Shown here in pieces: positions 25,560-36,635 of a stretch of DNA of 64,000 nt. How positions within the stretch are numbered: the stretch's first letter is position 1; each line of letters opens with the position of its first letter. Both the position numbers and the translations under genes were made by a program. Origin of the DNA: Lumnitzera littorea (lineage: Eukaryota; Streptophyta; Magnoliopsida; Myrtales; Combretaceae); the NCBI GenBank assembly GCA_024138015.1, contig JAMXBB010000008.1:4167405-4231404 (forward strand), given 5' to 3'. Below the pieces are notes generated by a model, which was given only the letters and a program-made list of their open reading frames with translations, had not been told where the DNA came from and searched no databases.

Positions 25560-26180
25560 AAGAGGAAGGTCTTTTTGCCTAACCCAATTGTTTCCTGATT
25601 TCTTCTAAATCCCCCTACAAACATCAATTAATTCTAGGTACTTGACTCGAGTTACCCGTGAGGAGGAAGGAAACTGAACACCCTTTCTTATAAGCAATTG
25701 TGTAACCAATCGCCCAAAACGAAAAAAAGTTTGAGATGGGTTATTGGTTACATGTTTAAAGTATTGAACCACAATACTAAAAAAATTAATCTACTTATTC
25801 ATTATCAAATAATACAAAATCCATAAGTCTTAAAGGGTGACGTTGGATTGTTGGTCTTAACAAGGACAGTAGCTATGAATGACAATATGGTGGAGGATTT
25901 TTGTCCTAAAGTTGAGTCAGATGGTAACCAAATTTTTTGTTTTTCCCTAATTTGCTCTAATGCCTTTAAATCTAAAGACTCTCTCAAAGAATTTAGCCCC
26001 ATAGTAATTTACATTTACATCTGTTGTACCAACAGTAGCACCAATAATACCATAAATATCCTCAAGCGTAATAGTAATTAAAGTACCATAAACATAAGTA
26101 TAGAGGAAATTACAACATAACTCATCACTCAGATTCATTTTCAATTTTGGTCTACCTTGATCATTTACAGAATCCCACAT
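25560..26180 (-). pseudogene. Remnant resembling the putative plant transposon protein domain
   Basis: The minus strand opens with 77 residues (25,947-26,180) containing NLSDELCCNFLYTYVYGTLI and LEDIYGIIGATVGT. After a frame break it continues with LHHIVIHSYC, LWILYYLIM and GRLVTQLLIRKGVQF, interrupted by stops. Blocks of the type LHHxVxHxxxP, LWxxYxLLxxxxxxLP and GRLLTxIFxxxGV are typical of a family found in plant retroelements and annotated as putative plant transposon protein. The match is by memory of that pattern. It is antisense to the surrounding LTR fragments. Confidence 0.4.
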
Positions 26181-26389
26181 ATTACAATAAAAATACTTAA
26201 CAGCATCATCATGTACCTCATGAAGAAGTCGAAGAATATCAAGGACATGATTGGTGATGACCCTAAGAAGGCAGCAATGTGAAACTCTTCGAGCACCTCT
26301 GGTGGATAAATAATGCTAGTATTGACCTCTAGATTGATAAATTTCTCAAAGCGTTGAGAGTGTTGTCAAGAGGGAAATAGGTGGTTGTT

Positions 26390-26760
26390 ATAGGCTGGGG
26401 GTGCTAAACCACGAGCAATACGCAGTGCCGTAGGTGTTATAGAGGTGAAAGGAGATAGGTGATTGTGGTATAAGAGAAGCCGGTGTGACGGTAGAAGTGT
26501 GTGGACGATGTGTGGTGGCGTAACGGTTGGTGGGTATGGGTAGAGAGAGAAAGTGAAGAGAGGAAGAAGAAAAAGGAGAAGTTTGATGAAAGATGAAGAG
26601 AAAGAGAAAGAAGAGAGAGTGGAGAGTTGATTGAGGGAAGAAATTTTGGATTTTAATGGAGGAAAAGAGATGGTTCGAAGAGAGAGAAAGAGGTTAAGGT
26701 TTGAAGAAAGGAAAAGGGGTTTTTTTGTGGAAGGAGAGAAAGGTAGAGAGACGGTTTAGC
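26390..26760. other. Purine-rich tract
   Basis: About 370 bp dominated by GAGAGAAAGR, GAAGAAGAAA and GTGGTGT text on the plus strand, with no frame of interest. It lies between the decayed coding fragment and the downstream region of the copia element. It could be part of a retroelement untranslated region. Confidence 0.5.
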
Positions 26761-27908
26761 ACCAATTAAATTGCACTTGGAAATAGATGAACCGGCATGT
26801 TGATAGTGTGGGGAGCTAGAATGCCGACTATGCGAACAGATTAGAGATGAAGGCTTTAACCAAAGGAGTATACTGTCACGCCAATGTTTCTATGAACTGG
26901 CTTGTCGGTTAATTGAACAAAATCGAAAAAAAATGAAAATCTAGAGCAATATACTGACTTGTCGGTACATAGGTGAATCAGCTTGTTGATTAATCGAACA
27001 AAAGCAAAAACAAGTTGTTAAATATGCAGGTATACCGACAAGCCGGTGATTTGTATAACTAGCATGCCAATTGTCTACAATTTTGCAGAAAAACAGTAGA
27101 GACCACTTGTTTGAGCAAAGTTACTAATCCAATTTGATTTGTAGAGATTCAGTAAACATGTTAACACTTTAAACAAGTTTATTTGAGTCCGTTAAGGCTT
27201 GAAATACTTAATTTTTAACTAGATAGCCAAGATTTATCCAAATCAAATCCATAGAGCTAAGTAATTCATGATAAAGTGAAAGTGTTTATGTATGAGCAAA
27301 TTATGTGCATAAGCATTAAGTTTTTGCACGCCAACAATTCAAGTAAAATTCAAATATATGTTTGAGCATGGTAGGCACAAAATATAGCTTTAAAGCTCTA
27401 CAAATTGTGAAATAACTACTTGAGTTCTTTAATCATGCAAGTGGCTAGAGAGCAAGTGAAGATCCTTTCTCAATATTCAAGAGAAGTTCATGCTTCAAAT
27501 ATGTTAAAAGACATTGAGAAACATAAAAGATACATGATCAAGCTAAGTAATCTCCATATAAGCAAGAAATACTCCATTTTGTACTTAGAACCTAAAAAGG
27601 GTCTAAAGAGATCAAATATGCATGAAATTCAAATTAAGCTAATTTGATTACTCAAACGTGATTTAGGGATGAAAATAGACATGTAAGCCCTGGTTTTGGG
27701 CACAAAAACCAATGCATGATAATTTTGTGCATATATAAACTTGGATAAGTATAAATGGCTTCAAGTGCACCCAAAACATGTTAAATGTGATATTTAATGC
27801 ATAAAAGCCATATGATCATGTTTCTTATACCTTATAGTGTGATATTTTCTTATCAACTTACTTAGCAAGTTAATTTTATTCAAAAAGGCCATGTTGGTTC
27901 TTCTGTGT
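26761..27908 (-). mobile_element. Copia element 3' untranslated region (probable)
   Basis: Lies immediately downstream of the RNase H stop on the minus strand. Between 26,790 and 27,060 a CCGACAAGCCGGT / ACTGACTTGTCGGTA motif recurs at least five times in variants. The rest is AT-rich, without frames that resemble an envelope-like ORF. A 3' LTR matching 32,754-33,290 was not found, so the element is truncated or its 3' LTR is beyond recognition. Confidence 0.45.
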
Positions 27909-28262
27909 CTAGCACTCATCTTGCAAAATCATTCCTAATTCTCTTCTTAAAGTGCAAAACCTTTCCTCACTCAAGGGTTTTGTGAAGATATCAACTATTT
28001 GATTGGTAGTGTCAATAAAATCTAAGCAAATATCATTGTTTTGCACACAATCACAAACAAAGTTATGTCTAATTTCTATATGCTTAGTTCTAGAATGTTG
28101 AATTGGATTTTTGGTCAAATTGATAGCACTTGTATTATCACATCTTATTGGAACATTGGTAAATTTCAAACCATAGTCAAGCAAAGTTTGCTTCATCCAT
28201 AAAACTTGAGTACAACAACTACCGGCTACTATGTATTCAACTTCAGCGGTAGAAAGTACTAC
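27909..28262 (-). pseudogene. Copia RNase H domain
   Basis: Encodes the C-terminal RNase H that degrades the RNA strand during reverse transcription. The frame reads LSTAEVEYIVAGSC (usual STAEAEYVAA), then WMKQTLLDYGL, CDNTSAINLTKNP, HSRTKHIEIRHNFV and VDIFTKPL, ending near LGM. These are the diagnostic blocks of copia RNase H. This 3' part is open to its natural stop, although it is only the last exon-like piece of a broken polyprotein. Confidence 0.92.
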
Positions 28263-29530
28263 TGAGTTTTGTTTCTTTGAGTGTTATGATACTAATGAAT
28301 TACCAAGGAAATGACATGTTCCACTTGTGCTTTTTCAATCGACTTTACAACCGGCAAAGTCGGTATCGAAATATCTAATAAGATCAAGTGAGGTGAACTT
28401 AAGATACCACAACTGCATTCAAGTGTGATTCTTTAGGGCAAGATTGAAACCGTGCTCATAGATACACAGCAAACATGATATTCGGCTTAGATGTAGTTAA
28501 ATATAGAAGACTTCTTATCATACCCCTATACATCTTTTCACAAATGTTCTTTCTATTCTTATCTTTATCAAGTTTTAAGGTGGTGCTCATTGGAATTGGC
28601 TTTGTCTTACAATTTTCCATTTTGAATCTTTTAAAGAGTTCTTTGGTATATTTGCTTAAGTTAATGAAGGTTCTATCTTTGGTTTTCTTGACTTAAAGGC
28701 CTAAGAAATAGTTGAGTTCTCCCATCATACTCATTTCAAATTCATTTTTCATACATTGGACAAATTCATCAACTAAATCCATGTAAATAGCACCAAACAC
28801 AATGTCATCAACGTATATTTAAACAATTAGTATATGATCATTATGTTGTTTAATAAATAGAGTTGTGTCAAGTTTCCCTCTAGTGAATTTATTCTTTATC
28901 AAGAAGTTACTCAATCTTTCATACCAAGCTCTAGGAACTTACCTTAGTCCATACAAGGCTTTATTAAGCTTATATACATGGTTTGGGAATTCATTATCCT
29001 CAAAACTCAGTACTCGCTTTACACGTACTTCTTCTTTGATGAAGCCATTTACAAAGGTACTTTTAACATCCATTTAATATAGTTTGAAATCTTTGTGAGC
29101 CGCAAATGCCAAAAGCATCGTAATGGCTTCTAATCTTACAACCGGGGCAAAGGTCTCATCAAAATCTATCCCTTTTTCCTAATTATAGCCTTTAGCAACT
29201 AACCTAGCCTAGTTTCTAGTTACTATACCGATTTCATCAAGTTTATTTCTATAAACCCATTTTGTTCCAATAACCAGTCTATCTTTTGGTTTAGATACTA
29301 AGTTCTATACCTCATTTCTAGTAAATTGATTTAACTCTTTTAGCATAGCTTGAATCTAAAATTCATCTTTTAGAGCTTCATCTATATTTTTTTGTTCAAG
29401 TTGAGATAGGAACACTACATTACTTAGATTTTTAAGTGAGGCTCTAGTTTAAACCTTATTAGATGGTTCTTCTATTATTTGATCCTTAGGATGATTTTTC
29501 ACAAACTTCTATTCTCTAGGTAAATCTAGG
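28263..29530 (-). pseudogene. Copia reverse transcriptase domain, many stops
   Basis: The reverse transcriptase region is recognisable in pieces: YVDDI at 28,801-28,815, EFEMSMMGELNYFLGL near 28,700, and LSKYTKELFKRF after it. Upstream, in all frames, is text corresponding to the palm N-terminus. In-frame stops occur, for example directly before IYVDDI (28,819-28,821) and after NYFLGL. The catalytic DD pair is kept. Plus-strand frames at 28,475-29,077 are antisense shadows. Confidence 0.85.
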
Positions 29531-30440
29531 TTAAAGTTGTTTAATAATTTCATCATGCCTAGAGAATTCCTTTTCATTTGAGTTGGATTGATTTTTATTA
29601 AGACTAAGATTGTCCAAATGAGCACCAATGTTTTCTATTTCATCATTAAACTCTTTATATGTAAAATAATCATCAAATGTAACATGAATTGACTGCTCTA
29701 CAACAAGTGTTCTCTTATTATATGTTCTATAAGCTTTACTAATTAGAGAATAACCAAGAAAAACACCTTCATTCGACTTTGGATCAAATTTTCCTAATTG
29801 TTCCTTTCCATTATTGAGAATGTAACATTTCATTCCAAAAGGATGAAAATATAATATGTTAGGTCTTTTACCTTTCCAAAGCTCATAGGGGGTTTTCTTA
29901 AGAATTGGTCTAATGAAAATACGATTTGATATATAACAAGTCGCATTAACGACTTCGACCCAAAAATATTTAGGTAGGTTACTGTCACAAAGCATGGTCC
30001 TAACCATTTTTATAAGGGTCTTATTTTTTCTTTCAGCAACTTTATTTTGTTATAGAGTTCTAGGTGCTAAGTAAGTATGTTCTATTCCATTTTTATTACA
30101 AAAATCTTCCATATCAGGATTTTCAAATTCTCTCCTATGATCACTTCTTATAGAGATAATAGAAAAACCTTTTTCATTTTGAACCTTCTTGCTATAGTTC
30201 AAGAACACATGATAAGTTTTATCCTTATTAGCAAGGAAGAAGGTCTAAGTATATCTAATAAAATTATCAACTATGACCAATGTGTATCTTCTTCCTCCCA
30301 TACTTAAAGTTTGGGTTTGACTAAATAAACCCATGTGTAGTAGTTGGAGTAGCCTAAAAGTTGAGATGGCATCTTTTGATTTAAAAGATGACTTGGTTTG
30401 TTATTGACATGCTTAACATGTTTTATCTTTATCAAAACTA
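29531..30440 (-). pseudogene. Copia integrase domain
   Basis: The open part (29,531-30,007) starts MVRTMLCDSNLPKYFW and continues VNATCYISNR, TPYELWKGKRPNI, FHPFGMKCYILNN, KFDPKSNEGVFLGYS and KAYRTYNKRT, the conserved C-terminal half of copia integrase. Upstream is APRTL, a TAA stop, then QNKVAERKN, which carries the catalytic glutamate of the DDE triad. The N-terminal zinc-binding and first catalytic Asp region (30,080-30,440) is broken by further stops and frame changes. Confidence 0.9.
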
Positions 30441-30451
30441 ATCTTGAATAA

Positions 30452-30973
30452 TCATTTAACAAGATTCCTTTTAGCTAGTTTTGATAAGATATCCATACTA
30501 GCATGTACTAACTTTCTATGCCATAACCAATTATCATTGTTTTGAGCAAATAGACAAGTCTTAAGAGAGCATAAAAACATATTGAAGTCAATTTTATAAA
30601 TGTTTTCTCGTCTATACCCCTCAAAACGGATTTGGTCATTGTTAATGTTTTCAATAAAACACTTTGATGCATGAAAGATTACTTTATATCCTATGTCACA
30701 TAATTGACTAATATTAAGTAAGTTATGTTTTAAATTATCAACGAGTAACACATGCTTAATAGTAAGATCATTATTAATGCAAATGTTACCTTTACTAATG
30801 ATATGAGCTTTTCGATTATCTCTAAAGGTTACGCTTCCTCCATCCTTTAAGTCTATAGATGTAAACTTGGATGCTTCTCCAGTCATATGTCTTGAGCAAC
30901 CGCTATACAAGATCCATTTTTGTTGTGCCTTGAAGGATCCTACAAAACAAGCGGTTATCTCTTTGGTACCCAC
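30452..30973 (-). pseudogene. Copia protease and GAG-pre-integrase region
   Basis: A 173-residue open frame. Residues about 16-29 read WILYSGCSRHMTG, matching the copia aspartic protease active site WxLDSGxSRHMTG except that the catalytic Asp is Tyr (GAT to TAT). Next are VTFRDNRKAHIISKGNI, HVLLVDNLKHNLLNISQLCD and, near the end, LWHRKLVHASMDILSKLAKR, the GAG-pre-integrase histidine motif. Loss of the catalytic Asp would abolish polyprotein processing. Confidence 0.93.
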
Positions 30974-31266
30974 TTTAGTTTGGGTCCTTTAGGGTCAGTT
31001 GTTGTAATGTAAGTTTGTCCCTTAGGGACCCAAACTATTTTATATTTATTACATAAGGAGAGATTACATCGTAATGCACATGTGTGAGCAATATGACCAT
31101 GTTTTCCACAATAGTTATAAGTTTTATTTGATGCCTTAACAAAATGACTTTTGTATATTCTATACACATTCTCCTTAATATAACCTTTTCCGGTTTTGTC
31201 TAAGCCTAACTGTTGCGTTCGAAGGATTTTATCCAGATTCTTTTCTCCATCTATGAATTTTGTCAT
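30955..31266 (-). pseudogene. Copia gag-protease linker with zinc-knuckle-like motif
   Basis: A 103-residue frame with KILRTQQLGLDKTGKGY, the DKTGLGY-type motif common in plant copia linkers. It is followed by YNYCGKHGHIAHTC, a CCHC knuckle whose first Cys is Tyr, and by two WVPK motifs. It overlaps the start of the protease frame by 19 bases, a frame change relative to it. This second knuckle is typical of SIRE-like elements. Confidence 0.8.
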
Positions 31267-31320
31267 TGTTTTTCTTGAGTCATCTAGGCTAGTTCTTAGA
31301 ATTGAATTTTTAAATTCAAG

Positions 31321-31853
31321 TTAACTTAGTTTCTCTATCATACCTTCATCATTTTTTGCTTCAAGTTTTGGTTCTTTTATTTCCTTTTTAAAATTCTTTT
31401 TGACCTCTTTTAATTTGCTATTTTCATTTATCAATTTATTATTTCTAGTACTTATCTCTATATTTTCTTTTATTAATCTCTCATTTTCAATTTTCAAATA
31501 TTCATTATCTTCTTCTAAGCTTTCTTTTGCATCAACTACTTTATTATATTCACTTTTAATAATGTCAAACTCATCGCCTACTTCACTCATCATTTGCTTC
31601 AATACTTTATTCTTCTTTTGCACTTTTATGAATTCTTTCAATAAGTTATCATACATACACCTAAGTTCATTAAAGGAGGAGTCATGTGAAGGAGAGCATA
31701 CCTCGTCATCATTGAAAGCCATGAAGCAAGTTTTATTATCGGAGTCGCTAAAGTCCCTGTCACTCCAAGTTGCTATCATAGCTTTCCTTTTTAACTCTTT
31801 ATCGTCATTCTTAAGCAATGGACAATATTATTGAATATGTCTCAGCTTTTAAC
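31321..31853 (-). pseudogene. Copia gag C-terminal part: CCHC knuckle and coiled coil
   Basis: Starts in the knuckle CYNCQKLRHIQ, a stop, then YCPLLKNDDKELKRKAMIATW, continuing through an acidic DEVCSPSHDS stretch. About 90 residues then form a strong coiled coil (EDNEYLKIENERLIKEN, NNKLINENSKLKEVKKN). The nonsense codon falls inside the zinc knuckle. The plus-strand frame at 31,400-31,834 is the antisense of this coil and is not a gene. Confidence 0.88.
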
Positions 31854-32560
31854 AATTGTAACATTTGATATCCTCTCTCTTTTCCTTCTTGAACTTAGAA
31901 GATGATCCATGTCCATCCTTATCTTTCTTAATCCTTTTATTAAATTTCATGAATTTTCTAAACTTCTTTGCCAACATTGCGACCTCATCATCATCCTCAC
32001 TTTCTTCATTACTTGAGTTCTCTTCCGTGACTTTTAAAGCAATTGTTTTCTTTCTAGACTCCTCTCCTTGTTTTTTTACCATCTTATGTGTCTCAAGTGT
32101 TCAGAGGAGTTGTTCTTTTGACATTTCATTAAGATCATGAGCTTCCTCGATTGCGGTTCTCTTAACTTCCTAATCTCTTGGCAAAGACCTAAGGATTTTA
32201 GAATTTATTTCAAGGTTAGTAAATGTCTTTCCAAGAACATTCAAGGATTGATGATATTAATAAATCTATTATGCATCTCATCAATTGTTTCATTTGGATT
32301 CATCTTAAAGTTTTCAAATTATCCACACAATAAACTTATTTTTGTATCTCTTACTCTACTAATTCCTTCATATCTGTTTTATAATTCATCCCATATTCCT
32401 TTGGCACTTTTATATGTACATATTTTATTGAAATCATTTTCATTTATGACACAATGCAAAATATTCATGACAACTTTATTCAAATTAAGTAATTTCCAAT
32501 CATTATCCAAGTAATCTTTTTCTTCTTTTCCTTCTATCTTTAAAGGTCCTTAGTTAACCA
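31849..32560 (-). pseudogene. Copia gag N-terminal part (UBN2 domain)
   Basis: The minus strand shows the UBN2-type gag pattern in pieces. They include DYLDNDWKLLNLNKVVMNIL, KGIWDEL followed by a stop, NRYEGISRVRDTKISLL, a stop, FENFKMNPNETIDEMHNRF and INIIN. Then a lysine- and acid-rich stretch (NEESEDDDEVAMLAKKF) runs into KCYNC. Several stops and at least one frameshift are present. Plus-strand frames at 31,865-32,514 are antisense. Confidence 0.88.
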
Positions 32561-32739
32561 CATGCCATAGTAGTCTATTTTGTACTTTCAAGAATATAGA
32601 CATCCTACACTTCAAATATGGATAATTGCTACCAGTTAAGAGAGGAGGCCTATTGATTGCTTATCCTTCCAAGAAGCTTAATGCATTAGATGTCATGATC
32701 TTTACTCTAATATGCGATTAAGCAAGTGATTAGAGACTC

Positions 32740-32752
32740 TCTCTGATACCAA
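32740..32752 (-). other. Primer-binding site, initiator Met tRNA type
   Basis: The minus strand reads TTGGTATCAGAG, complementary to the 3' end of initiator methionine tRNA, the usual copia primer. It lies just upstream of gag and directly after the LTR end at about 32,754. Confidence 0.85.
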
Positions 32753-32753
32753 T

Positions 32754-33290
32754 AGAAGAACACTAGAGAGGGGGGAGCAAGGGGGTATGTGAATTGAGTT
32801 TAAAGACAAATTTCAATTCTTTTTCGATATAAACAACTAAATGCAATAATAAGAGTAATTAAAGCAACAATAGAATAATAATAAATGCGGAAATTAAAAA
32901 GATAGGGATAAAGAAGATCAAGCTTGGATTTAACGTGGAGTTCGGACCACCCCTTAGTCTCCACGAACACACAATGCCTCCAACTAAGGACTTCACTTCA
33001 CTTTATTGATTCAACAACCCAACTACTCCAAGAGCTATACAAGCTTATGCAATCTCTTTTACACACAACTAACTCAATTGTATCACTTCCTTCACTTAAG
33101 ATTACAAATGTGAGGTTTTCAAGCACCACAACTATGTCTCTTTTTGTTTGATAGTAAATAAGTGTACAAGAGACCAAAGAGAAGTAGAATAAACTCAAGA
33201 ATGTAAGAGAATGTTTTTAAATTGTAGTGCAATATCAAATCTTCTAAGCCTTTAGTTAGGTTGTTGAGCTTTTATAACAACTCATTAAAT
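32754..33290 (-). mobile_element. Copia 5' LTR region (approximate)
   Basis: Lies directly before the primer-binding site on the minus strand. It contains a CCCCCTTGCTCCCCCC block near the PBS end and a TATAAAA box (33,270-33,276 on the minus strand) about 500 bp from it. The outer TG end could not be fixed; similar non-coding text runs to about 33,460. Small frames here (32,924-33,198) are chance. Confidence 0.55.
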
Positions 33291-34239
33291 TCTTTTAAGT
33301 TGACCAATAATAAGCCTTTAGTCAGGTTGTTTCCATACCGTTATACACTTTTCAATCAACCCTAACATTGCCAGACCTATCTCTAGTTTGTACTTTACTC
33401 TCAAGCTTATCTCTATCTCTACTTATAAGAAACCAATAAAAGAAACTATAAGGGAATGAGCAAACTACGGCTCAATGAGTTCGTTCCTCACTATTATTGT
33501 TAAGTGAGTTATTAAACATTATTAGCACACATACAAGCTATCTACATACGAAATGAATGTAAGTGCGATGAATGCAAGTAATATATCCATAGGAGTTTGG
33601 AACTATAGAAGGTATAGATTTGTGTCGTCTACACGTCGATTTTTCCTCCGTACTTAATCACATGGAGCACCTTACCTTAATCGCATGAGACTGCCTAGGG
33701 GTACGGTCTCACTAAACGTTACTCAACTATTAACCTAGTCCGAGAATGAACAATTAATATAGGTAGACCTCAACTGGAGCCACCTACCAAATATATTAAG
33801 TGCCCTTAGGCACAAATAGTGAGTCCATCTCACTATCCATAAATATCCAAGGCCCCACGGGCACAATTATGTGAGTTTTCTCGCAATTAATTGGAGATAC
33901 TATGTTAGTTTTACCTTAACGATAAAATATCATTCACAACTACTACGAGTCTTCACAAAAATCACATAAAATATATTTAAGATTGGAAAAATCGTTTTTC
34001 AAAAATACTTTTCTAAAAAATCTGTAAAGCTAGCATTCTCCATTAATATACCAAATTGGTTCAAACATGCGATAGATATATTTAGTTATTTTAGTGGAAT
34101 AGTTATATTTACTAGTTTAAGAAAGTGATCACACAAATGATAACATACAAAGCAATTGGTCATTCAATCAAACAATCAGTATCAATCAATAAGTAGCATA
34201 CAAATAACAAACAGCAAGCGGATAGCAAATCATAAAAAC
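33291..34239. other. Spacer between copia LTR and R1 copy D, no gene seen
   Basis: Non-coding. A TAAGCCTTTAGTYAGGTTGTT sequence occurs twice (33,245 and 33,312). The part from about 33,480 carries GCTCAATGAGTTCGTTCCTC and short CACGGGCACA-type blocks and may be the 3' half of R1 copy D, but it does not align with copies A-C by eye. Confidence 0.4.
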
Positions 34240-36635
34240 TCTCTCACCTGAGTTATGCTCACTTTCCTGATTTTTGAGAATTCCTAAACTCGATAATCAA
34301 ATACCTAAAAGATAAGAAAGCTTATAAATATTTTGAAAAATTAGGTTTTTCTATTAACTAAATATCTATCATTATTTATTTAGTTTCCCACTATAACTCA
34401 AGTATGATATAAATATAATTTAATTTAAATTTTTTACTCAGATTATCTTAAATTTTCAATCGTGTACAACTTTTTCAATTTAGTTTGAATTCTAATAAAC
34501 TTATAGTTCATTTCGATCATTTTCAAGCGTACTTTCTTATAGCAAGGTTCATTTTGAACGTTGTAACCTATAATTTTGACTGTGATATAAAAATATCATA
34601 AAATTCATTATTTTGACTTTAAAATATCAATTTAGGCTTTCTTAGTATAATTATGACTTAATAATTACTAGTATTGTATAATTTGAAATTTTCTTATTTT
34701 TGGTCTATTTTACTATAATTACTTATTTCTACCTATTTCTAGAGTTTAATATTTATTAATTCAATTTTTTCTAATTTTTTTAATTAATTAATTATTATTA
34801 TTATTAATTATGACAATTACTTAATTTATATATATAAGTGATGACATGGTAACGTATGGGAGCACCACGCGTCACTCTTATGAATTTTTCATAATTTTCT
34901 ATTTCTTTATATTTTACAATATGAGTTATTAATTTTTTTAATTTACTCATTTATTATAATTTGCCTAAATTACGGTACTCTTAATTATTTATATATATAT
35001 TTATTAAATTATTTTATTTATTAAATTAATATTATAGTATATCATATATGTACTATTTAAATATACTTGTATTTCTATATATATTATACTATTCGTATAC
35101 ATACCTTTATGCGTATAATATACTTATGTATTATAATATCATAACCTTAAATATTACATATACTATATGTTGGAGTATGTATGTATATATACATGTAATT
35201 ATATTTTGTACATATACATACATATACGGTTATATTATATTATATATATATATACTAAAATACTCAATATATATAGTATTATACATAAATACATATACAT
35301 ATGCATCATGTCCAAGAGTATGCATATATACACATAATCTAAATATAATTATATTATATAATAAAAATACCAAGTATATATGTATCTACATACAATACAC
35401 GCATACATGTATATATATTATAAAATAAAAATACTAGGTATATATATATTATATATATATATATATATATCCACACATATGTATATATGTACATAAGTAA
35501 AGGAAATACATAATATACATATATATCATATGTGCACACATACGTGTACATAACTTTCTTATACTAATTATTTGTAAATATATATATATATATATATATA
35601 TTATAACATGTATACTATACATATGAATATACCTTAAATATCTATACATATATATATGAACATACATCTAACAAGAAATACTAAAATGATATATATAAAA
35701 TACAAAATACACATTGTATACATAATAAATATCCCTAAGCTTCTTCTTTTTCTTGATTTGTTTATCCTTTAAGTAAAAAAAAAAAAAATTAAGAAAAGAT
35801 AGGGTGCTTCACGATTTTGAAAGGAAAGGAAAATAAGAAAGTGTGTTTAATTTGTGTGTTCACTTGTGTATAAATTTTCCAGGCATGATGTACGTAGAGG
35901 AGCGGCTAAATTTATTGAGATAAAACAAAGAAAAAAGAAAGAAAAGAAATCAAGCCTAGATGCTGCATTTAATAAGATAAGACATGTTCTTATCCTTTTT
36001 GTTCCTTTTCTCCTAATGAGATGCTTAAGGAAGTAAAACAAAAACATCACGTGGGTTGTTGTTCCAAATCTAGAATTCAACGTAGCAACTAGAAAAAAAT
36101 TAGGGAGAAGAAAAAGGAAAAAGAAAAGAAAGGAAAAGGAAAAGGAAAAATAAAAAGAAAGATATTAGATTATTCCAATTACAAAAACTATAAATTTAGT
36201 ATTTATAAAATAATATTGAAATTTTATAAAAATTTAATAATCTAATTGTTACATGTTACGTTTATAATATTTACGAGCTATTTTGACGTTTTCGTTAAAA
36301 GTTTTACGCGATTATATAATTTAGTTGATAATTGTAATCGATTACAATTATATCACTATTAAGTGATATTTATTCATTTTATAAGCTTAAAGATATATTT
36401 TTAGGGTTTTGATTAAGTTCAGGTTCGATTTTAAGTTTTTACGTATACATTAAATTTAAGGTTTTTGTACGCGATTTAGGTTTCGAACAAAATTTTAGAA
36501 TTTTTATCCTTCATATTATGTTCGAGTTTAAAATTTTAATTATTTTTAAATTTATCGACTTCGTTGAGTTAGAGTAATTACCTATAATATTTAAATCGAT
36601 TTATTACTTCAAATGCTAAATTTGCGAGGTCTACA
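34240..36635 (-). mobile_element. R1 copy D (inverted)
   Basis: The reverse complement begins TGTAGACCTCGCAAATTTAG at 36,635, matching the starts of R1 A and B. It runs through the AAGCTTATAAAATGAATAAA block (36,370), a pyrimidine tract (36,110-36,160), the TATATGTATA core (35,000-35,670), a GTTACCATGTCATCACTTAT block near 34,845 and the TACAACGTTCAAAATGAACC block near 34,560. Frames at 35,048-35,667 are products of the TA core. Confidence 0.65.

Larger units (their letters stand above)
27909..33290 (-). mobile_element. Ty1-copia retrotransposon, SIRE-like, decayed
   Basis: On the minus strand, from high to low coordinate: LTR-like region, primer-binding site, gag, protease, integrase, reverse transcriptase and RNase H. 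Order PR-IN-RT-RH defines copia. The gag with an internal coiled coil, the DKTGKGY motif and a second zinc-knuckle-like sequence point to the SIRE/Maximus lineage, by memory of that lineage. All domains carry stops or frameshifts, so it cannot encode a working polyprotein. It is opposite in orientation to the LTR sequences at 24.7 and 38.6 kb and may be nested in that older element. Confidence 0.85.

Noticed and set aside
28475..29077. Plus-strand frames over the reverse transcriptase
   Set aside because: Antisense shadows. The minus strand has YVDDI and MMGELNYFLGL.
31400..31834. 144-residue plus-strand frame, Ser/Leu-rich
   Set aside because: Exact antisense of the copia gag coiled coil. 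The coding strand is the minus strand, with gag motifs.
31865..32514. Two plus-strand frames of 91 and 125 residues
   Set aside because: Antisense of the copia gag UBN2 and knuckle region.
35048..35667. 126-, 65- and 72-residue overlapping frames
   Set aside because: Same low-complexity core, in R1 copy D. Open on both strands, no protein character.
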